Origin: an uncultured Megasphaera sp.
GTDB taxonomy: Bacteria; Bacillota; Negativicutes; Veillonellales; Megasphaeraceae
Reading direction: 5' to 3'
DNA length: 5,666 bases
Assembly (NCBI GenBank): GCA_902464195.1
Contig: CABQJB010000135.1
Span: forward strand, 1 to 5,666
The translations under genes were made by a program, and so were the position numbers. The stretch's first letter is position 1; each line of letters starts with the position of its first letter. Shown piece after piece: positions 4,660 to 5,666 of the stretch. The notes under the pieces are model-generated. The model did no database searches and was not told the origin of the DNA. It saw only the letters and a list, made by a program, of their open reading frames with translations.

Positions 4660-5384
4660 AAATGGTATCCCCGCGGTGTGACCAGTTTGCCATGGATGTT
4701 CTTGGTCTGGCTGTTGCCGATGAAGACCGTGCAGAACATATCCAGGCGCATCTTACGCAGTTCGCCCAGGGTCAGGACCGTCACTTCCTGCCCTTCGCGG
4801 CCGATGTTGCGGACGATGCCGGCCGGCGTATCGGCTGGCTGATGGCGCAAGATGATGTCGCAGGCCTTTTCCAGGTAGTCTGCCCGCTTCTTGCTGGCCG
4901 GATTGTACAGACAGATGACAAAATCACCGGCAGCGGCACAGTCGAGACGGTTGGCGATTTTTTCCCACGGCGTCAGCAAATCGCTGAGGGAAATGAGGCA
5001 CGTATCGGCGACCAGCGGTGCCCCGAGCAGGGCCGCACCGGCGCTGGCAGCAGTCACGCCGGGAATGACGACGATGTCGATGTCGTCATCGGCAGCGACT
5101 TCGTGCATGATGCCGGCCATGCCGTAAATCCCGGCATCGCCGCTGGACACGATGGCCACAGTCTGCCCCTGCAGGGCCCGGTCCCGGACCATGCGGCAGC
5201 GTTCGACTTCTTTGGTCATGCCCGTCGTGACGAATTCTTTATCAGGAAAATAATGACGTATCAAGTTGATATAGGTGTCGTAACCGACGATGCAGTCGCA
5301 GCCATCAAGGATTTCCCGTGCCTGCAAGGTCATGCCCTGCAAGGATCCCGGCCCGATGCCGACGACATAAATACGATGTTTCAT
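4656..5384 (-). CDS. cbiH: Cobalt-factor III / precorrin-3B C17-methyltransferase (CbiH/CobJ)
   Basis: This SAM-dependent methylase adds a methyl at C17 and drives ring contraction; in the anaerobic route it forms cobalt-precorrin-4 with its lactone, which is opened by CbiG a few steps later. The protein is 242 aa, typical of the single-domain form. Motifs in order are GIGPGS (9-14), VGYDTYI (33-39), VSSGDAGIYGMAG (79-91), VIPGVTAASA (107-116, SAM pocket), ISLSDLLTPW (131-140), LYNPASKKR (159-167), NIGREGQE (193-200), FIGNSQT (221-227) and TPRGY (236-240). The frame is open 15 codons further up, overlapping cbiG, but AAAGGAG 7 nt before the ATG at 5384 fixes the start and gives the family N-terminus MKHRIYVVGIGPG. 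Its stop overlaps the start of cbiJ. The choice of CbiH over CobJ rests on the adjacent cbiG. Confidence 0.96.
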   Translation of the reverse strand: MKHRIYVVGIGPGSLQGMTLQAREILDGCDCIVGYDTYINLIRHYFPDKEFVTTGMTKEVERCRMVRDRALQGQTVAIVSSGDAGIYGMAGIMHEVAADDDIDIVVIPGVTAASAGAALLGAPLVADTCLISLSDLLTPWEKIANRLDCAAAGDFVICLYNPASKKRADYLEKACDIILRHQPADTPAGIVRNIGREGQEVTVLTLGELRKMRLDMFCTVFIGNSQTKNIHGKLVTPRGYHL

Positions 5385-5391
5385 AACATTT

Positions 5392-5398
5392 CTCCTTT
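5392..5398 (-). promoter_or_regulatory. Ribosome binding site of cbiH, touching the cbiG stop
   Basis: AAAGGAG lies 7 nt before the ATG at 5384, and its first A is the last base of the cbiG TGA (5400-5398). This tight packing suggests coupled translation and supports the shorter cbiH start. Confidence 0.87.
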
Positions 5399-5666
5399 CA
5401 ACATTCAAACCGGACCTGGTAGCGTTCACAGGCTAAGGCTACGGTAATGCCGCGGCGGCTCTGTTTGGTGACGATGAGGGTCCCTTGATGGCTGGCCAGG
5501 ACGGCGGCCCGTTCACAGACGTTGTCCGTGCCGACGGTCTGTTTGACAAAATCGGAGGCCGTAAAGTCGCCGGGTACGGCATTGAGTTCGTCGGCTGTAA
5601 AGAAGCGCAGCGGCCACTGCTGGGCTTTGGCAAAGGCCAAGAGACCGGCTTCATTCTTCTTAACAT
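5398..5666 (-). CDS. cbiG: Cobalt-precorrin-5A hydrolase CbiG, C-terminal part (5' end outside the window)
   Basis: CbiG opens the lactone of cobalt-precorrin-5A, releasing acetaldehyde and giving 5B. It is specific to the anaerobic route, so it decides the pathway type for the cluster. Only 88 codons and the TGA lie in the window, all from the conserved C-terminal domain. Visible features are KKNEAGLLAFA (2-12 of the fragment), then LRFFTADELNAVPG, the SDFVKQTVGTDNVCERAA block (centre of the fragment) and GTLIVTKQSRRGITVALA near the end. The frame is open to position 5666. The TTG at 5640 is not the start, because family sequence continues upstream of it. cbiH follows after 13 nt. The N-terminal and central domains are expected beyond the window and cannot be judged. 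Confidence 0.93.
   Translation of the reverse strand, partial: VKKNEAGLLAFAKAQQWPLRFFTADELNAVPGDFTASDFVKQTVGTDNVCERAAVLASHQGTLIVTKQSRRGITVALACERYQVRFEC

Noticed and set aside
4662..5447. 261-codon open frame on the plus strand
   Set aside because: It is a mirror of cbiH; the minus strand carries the full set of CbiH motifs.
5398..5640. Independent 80-aa gene starting at TTG
   Set aside because: Conserved CbiG sequence continues in frame upstream to the window edge, so it is the tail of cbiG.
226..5666. A new defence, mobile or secondary-metabolite system in the coding part
   Set aside because: All six genes are standard cobalamin enzymes with intact motifs; no unknown protein gene is present.

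Overview
The window is the downstream part of an anaerobic (cobalt-early) cobalamin biosynthesis cluster. All genes are on the minus strand, so transcription runs from high to low coordinates. In transcription order they are: the 3' end of cbiG (5666-5398, cut by the window edge), cbiH/cobJ (5384-4656), cbiJ/cobK (4659-3955), a fused cbiET/cobL (3754-2534), cbiA (2251-845) and cbiC/cobH (855-226). Every gene carries the signature motifs of its family and none looks broken. CbiG marks the anaerobic route. The encoded enzymes cover ring contraction at C17, lactone opening, reduction of the macrocycle, methylation at C5 and C15 with decarboxylation, the C11-to-C12 methyl shift, and a,c-diamidation to cobyrinate diamide.

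The sequence is GC-rich, with strong AAAGGAG ribosome binding sites. Together with the fused CbiET, this fits an anaerobic Firmicute. A Negativicutes relative of Megasphaera is my guess, from general impression only; no marker gene here proves it.

Region by region. Positions 1-225 hold no gene but carry a complete copy (A) of an intergenic repeat whose end abuts the cbiC stop codon. cbiC and cbiA overlap by 11 nt. Positions 2272-2515, between cbiA and cbiET, are filled by a second copy (B) with perfect 10-bp terminal inverted repeats and a 74-bp array of a 7-bp unit. Between cbiET and cbiJ (3755-3954) lie a partial copy (C), an intrinsic-terminator-like hairpin and a short 7-mer tract in the opposite orientation. 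cbiJ and cbiH overlap by 4 nt (ATGA), and cbiG stops 13 nt before cbiH.

The enzymes are ordinary. The unexpected content is the intergenic element. Hand alignment of the copies shows hairpins whose stems stay paired although their bases differ. The supported G-U wobbles mostly point to one transcribed strand. Two copies place their terminal hairpin exactly 11 nt before the ribosome binding site of the next gene. I could run no database search, so whether this family is already described is unknown.
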